Source: an uncultured Prevotella sp. (GTDB taxonomy: Bacteria; Bacteroidota; Bacteroidia; Bacteroidales; Bacteroidaceae). Taken from it: a stretch of DNA of 8,892 nucleotides. The stretch is taken from assembly GCA_947072805.1 (NCBI GenBank), contig CAMTJK010000140.1:1-8892 (forward strand). Direction: 5' to 3'. The notes under the pieces are model-generated. The model searched no databases. It was given only the letters and a program-made list of their open reading frames with translations, and was not told the origin of the DNA. Each line of letters starts with the position of its first letter. The first letter of the stretch is position 1. Made by a program: the position numbers and the translations under genes. This document shows positions 6,592-8,892 of the stretch, piece after piece.

Positions 6592-6626
6592 CAAAATTAA
6601 ACCAAAAGCCAAAATCAATGTTCAAA
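6592..6626 (-). promoter_or_regulatory. Putative promoter of the secreted binding protein
   Basis: On the minus strand, TAATTTTG (6592-6599) matches TAnnTTTG exactly. The nearest upstream TTTG (6623-6626) is 23 bp away, a little longer than the usual 19-21. Transcription would start near 6587, giving a leader of about 50 bases before the ATG at 6536. The spacer contains a CCAAAA direct repeat (plus strand, 6602-6614). Confidence 0.5.
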
Positions 6627-6692
6627 ATTTGTTTCCTTTACATGCTATTTTCGTTTCAAGAAAGCTCAAAAACCATTATTGACAGCCGTTTT

Positions 6693-6723
6693 TTTGCTCT
6701 TACATTTATTTTACTTAAATTTG
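6693..6723 (+). promoter_or_regulatory. GH51 gene promoter, Bacteroidota type
   Basis: TTTG (6693-6696) is followed after 19 bp by TAAATTTG (6716-6723), an exact -7 box with ideal spacing. Transcription should start around 6727-6731, about 30 bases before the GH51 ATG. The 66 bp between this -33 element and that of the divergent promoter (6627-6692) could hold a shared regulator site. I see no clear repeat there. Confidence 0.75.
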
Positions 6724-6731
6724 CAAATACG

Positions 6732-6752
6732 ATGAAACAACAATCTAAATAA
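6732..6752 (+). other. Possible six-codon upstream ORF before the GH51 gene
   Basis: An ATG at 6732 opens a frame coding MKQQSK and stopping with TAA at 6752, 7 bp before the GH51 start. It begins 9 bases after the -7 box, the same distance as rsmI and within one base of tdk, so it could be read from the 5' end of the message. It may equally be chance in an AT-rich leader. Confidence 0.25.
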
Positions 6753-6759
6753 CAGCAAA

Positions 6760-8733
6760 ATGAACCATAGACTATTGACTATCGCCATCGCACTGGCATC
6801 GGCATCGACCTCGTTTGCCCAATCGCATGTGATGGAAGTGAACACAAAGAAAGCCGGAGCCGCAGTGCAGAGCACCATGTACGGCATGTTCTTCGAAGAC
6901 ATCAACTACGCTGCCGACGGCGGTCTGTACGGCGAGCTCGTGAAAAACCGCTCTTTCGAATTTCCACAAAGCTTCATGGGATGGCAGACCTTCGGCAACG
7001 TGGAACTGAAAAACGACGGACCTTTCGAGCGCTGTCCGCACTACGTGGTGCTCTCTGACGCCCGCCACAACGACCGTCGCAGCGGACTCGTAAACGAGGG
7101 CTACTTCGGCATAGGTGTCCTGAAAGGCGAAAGCTACCGCTTCAGCGTGTGGGCAAAAGCACCGAAAGGCTCGGCACGCATCACCGTACAACTCATAGAC
7201 CCTGCCACCATGGGCGAGAGACAGGAGTTTGCTTCAGAGAAAGTAGAGATAAAATCGAACGAATGGAAGAAGTATGAGGTGATACTGAAGTCGTCCCTCA
7301 CACGCAACAAGGCGCAGTTGCGCATCTTCCTTGACGGCAGAAACGCCGCTTGCCTCGAGCACATAAGCCTGTTCCCCGTAAACACCTTCAAGAACCGCCC
7401 CAACGGTATGCGCCGCGACCTGGCACAGGCACTTGCCGACCAGCACCCGGGCGTGTTCCGCTTCCCCGGCGGATGTATAGTGGAAGGCACCGACCTCGCC
7501 ACACGCTACCAGTGGAAGAACACCATCGGACCGGTGGAAAACCGTCCGCTGAACGGCAACCGCTGGCAGCACACCTTCACACACCGCTTCTTCCCTGACT
7601 ATTTCCAGAGCTACGGTCTGGGCTTCTTCGAGTATTTCCAACTCTCTGAAGACATAGGCGCCGAGCCACTGCCTGTACTCAACGTGGGTATGTCGTGCCA
7701 GTTCCAGAACCGCAACAGCGACAAGTGGCACGTTCCCGTGGATGAGTTGCAGCCATACATCGACGACTGCCTCGACCTTATAGAGTTTGCCAACGGCGAT
7801 ACCACCACAACATGGGGCAAGATACGCGCCGAGATGGGTCATCCCGCTCCCTTCAACATGAAGATGATAGGTGTAGGAAACGAGCAGTGGGACACTCTCT
7901 ACTTCAAGCGCCTCGAACCGTTCGTGAAAGCCATCAGAGCCAAATATCCGAAGATGCGCATAGTGGGCACGAGCGGTCCGGACTCGGAGGGCAAGATGTT
8001 CGAAATAGGCTGGAAAGCCATGAAGGAACTCAAGGCCGACCTCGTGGACGAGCACTTCTACCGCCCCGAAACATGGTTCCTCAAAAGCGGTCTGCGCTAC
8101 GAGGGCTACGACCGCAAAGGTCCTAAGGTGTTTGCCGGAGAATATGCCTGCCACGGCAAGGGCAAGAAATGGAACCATTACGAGACCTCTCTCTACGAAG
8201 CTGCATTCATGACCGACCTCGAGCGCAACGCCGACGTAGTGTGGATGACAGCATACGCACCGCTCTTCGCACACGTAGAAGGCTGGCAATGGCGCCCCGA
8301 CCTCATCTGGTACGACAATGTGCGCATGTTCAAGTCGGTAAGCTACTACGTTCAGCAGATGTATGCCATGAACAAGGGCACCAACGTGCTGTCGCTGACA
8401 ATGGAAGGCAAGCCTGTGGCAGGTCAGGAGGGACAGGACGGGCTGTTCGCCAGCGCCGTAACCGACCGCAACGAGGGCTCGGTGATAGTAAAAGTCATCA
8501 ACACGTCGAAGTCTGCCCAGCCTGTCACACTCAACCTCAACGGCATGAAGGGTGAACACAAAGCGTCTACACTTACCCTCGTGTGCAGCGATCCGAACGC
8601 AGAAAACACCCTCGACAATCCCGAAAGGATTACTCCGAAAGCAGGCTCAGCCAATGTGACGACAACAAAGAAGGGTGCCGTCATAGAAGACACGCTTCCT
8701 GCCATGTCGTTCAGACTGTACAAGGTGATGTAA
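6760..8733 (+). CDS. Alpha-L-arabinofuranosidase, glycoside hydrolase family 51
   Basis: GH51 enzymes release terminal L-arabinofuranose from arabinan, arabinoxylan and their oligosaccharides with retention of configuration. The 657-residue protein has a type I signal peptide (1-20, ...STSFA before Gln21) and should be periplasmic or exported. The family start YGMFFEDINYAADGGLYGEL (41-60) is followed by an inserted CBM4-like jelly roll (about 75-205), the catalytic barrel (about 210-530) and a C-terminal beta domain (about 535-657). The acid/base Glu375 lies in GVGNEQW (371-377) and the nucleophile Glu461 in VFAGEYA (457-463). Unlike its divergent neighbour it ends in SFRLYKVM, without a sorting tail, so the two products probably sit in different places. 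It has its own promoter and terminator. No SusC/SusD genes flank it here. Confidence 0.95.
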   Translation: MNHRLLTIAIALASASTSFAQSHVMEVNTKKAGAAVQSTMYGMFFEDINYAADGGLYGELVKNRSFEFPQSFMGWQTFGNVELKNDGPFERCPHYVVLSDARHNDRRSGLVNEGYFGIGVLKGESYRFSVWAKAPKGSARITVQLIDPATMGERQEFASEKVEIKSNEWKKYEVILKSSLTRNKAQLRIFLDGRNAACLEHISLFPVNTFKNRPNGMRRDLAQALADQHPGVFRFPGGCIVEGTDLATRYQWKNTIGPVENRPLNGNRWQHTFTHRFFPDYFQSYGLGFFEYFQLSEDIGAEPLPVLNVGMSCQFQNRNSDKWHVPVDELQPYIDDCLDLIEFANGDTTTTWGKIRAEMGHPAPFNMKMIGVGNEQWDTLYFKRLEPFVKAIRAKYPKMRIVGTSGPDSEGKMFEIGWKAMKELKADLVDEHFYRPETWFLKSGLRYEGYDRKGPKVFAGEYACHGKGKKWNHYETSLYEAAFMTDLERNADVVWMTAYAPLFAHVEGWQWRPDLIWYDNVRMFKSVSYYVQQMYAMNKGTNVLSLTMEGKPVAGQEGQDGLFASAVTDRNEGSVIVKVINTSKSAQPVTLNLNGMKGEHKASTLTLVCSDPNAENTLDNPERITPKAGSANVTTTKKGAVIEDTLPAMSFRLYKVM

Positions 8734-8763
8734 CACAATAGCCCTTACAGGTAATCATACTCT

Positions 8764-8817
8764 AACCCAAATCTGTTATTGGTATTATGATGATAACGCC
8801 AACAAGAGATTTGGGTT
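8764..8817 (+). terminator. Terminator of the GH51 gene
   Basis: AACCCAAATCT (8764-8774) pairs perfectly with AGATTTGGGTT (8807-8817), an 11-bp stem around 32 bases that can fold further (TTGG 8779-8782 with CCAA 8799-8802). The right arm runs into TTTTG, a short T-tract. It lies 30 bp after the GH51 stop. The long loop makes it less typical than the other terminators here. Confidence 0.7.
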
Positions 8818-8892
8818 TTGTCATGCTTTGAAGCCAACCGTAACTGCACTTAATGAAAGTTAATTTGTAAAGATATTTGGTCGAATTTAACA

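Noticed and set aside
7234..8559. Long minus-strand open frame of 441 residues opposite the GH51 gene
   Set aside because: It mirrors a highly biased, clearly homologous coding sequence. Its product is His/Val/Glu-rich, without recognisable motifs, and it has no promoter.
8861..8892. Promoter for a gene beyond the right edge
   Set aside because: GATATTTG (8873-8880) misses the -7 consensus by one base, and there is no TTTG at the right distance.

Overview
The window looks like chromosomal DNA from a member of Bacteroidota, most likely Prevotellaceae. Three things support this: promoters of the TTTG-(19-21 bp)-TAnnTTTG type, genes that start without a clear Shine-Dalgarno sequence, and gene types typical of the group. 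These types are a XylE-like sugar porter, a coiled-coil lipoprotein ending in a conserved C-terminal domain, a GH51 arabinofuranosidase with a signal peptide, and a secreted protein ending in a Lys/Ile-rich sorting-like tail. I see no rRNA, tRNA, CRISPR array, insertion sequence or phage gene.

Left part (1-2477), housekeeping. A type II thymidine kinase (tdk, minus strand) and the 16S rRNA 2'-O-methyltransferase gene rsmI (plus strand) diverge from a 94-bp spacer. The spacer holds two back-to-back promoters with perfect -7 boxes. Both place the predicted RNA start only a few bases before the ATG, so both messages are probably leaderless or nearly so. rsmI is followed after 7 bp by a coiled-coil lipoprotein gene, and this two-gene operon ends at a 16-bp perfect hairpin (2433-2477). 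The hairpin also terminates the unit converging from the right.

Middle part (2574-4404), minus strand. A XylE-family major facilitator sugar:H+ symporter gene is followed 4 bp later by a stand-alone CheY-like receiver domain with all phosphorylation residues but no output domain. The pair seems to form one operon.

Right part (4572-8817), polysaccharide use. A 223-bp intergenic region drives two divergent units. To the left runs a secreted 534-residue protein with two carbohydrate-binding-like modules and no recognisable catalytic domain. It is followed 35 bp later by a 64-residue peptide gene of a type I know from Prevotella genomes but whose function I do not know, and then by a strong, strand-specific terminator. 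To the right runs a complete GH51 alpha-L-arabinofuranosidase with its own promoter and terminator. There is no SusC/SusD pair in the window. The locus therefore looks like a small arabinose-polysaccharide module: a surface binding protein, a probably periplasmic arabinofuranosidase, and possibly the XylE-like porter for the freed pentose. The link to the porter is inference from proximity only.

The most worthwhile leads are the 64-residue peptide behind the secreted binding protein, the transporter-receiver pair, the symmetric near-leaderless promoters, and a six-codon upstream ORF placed at the same promoter distance in front of the GH51 gene.
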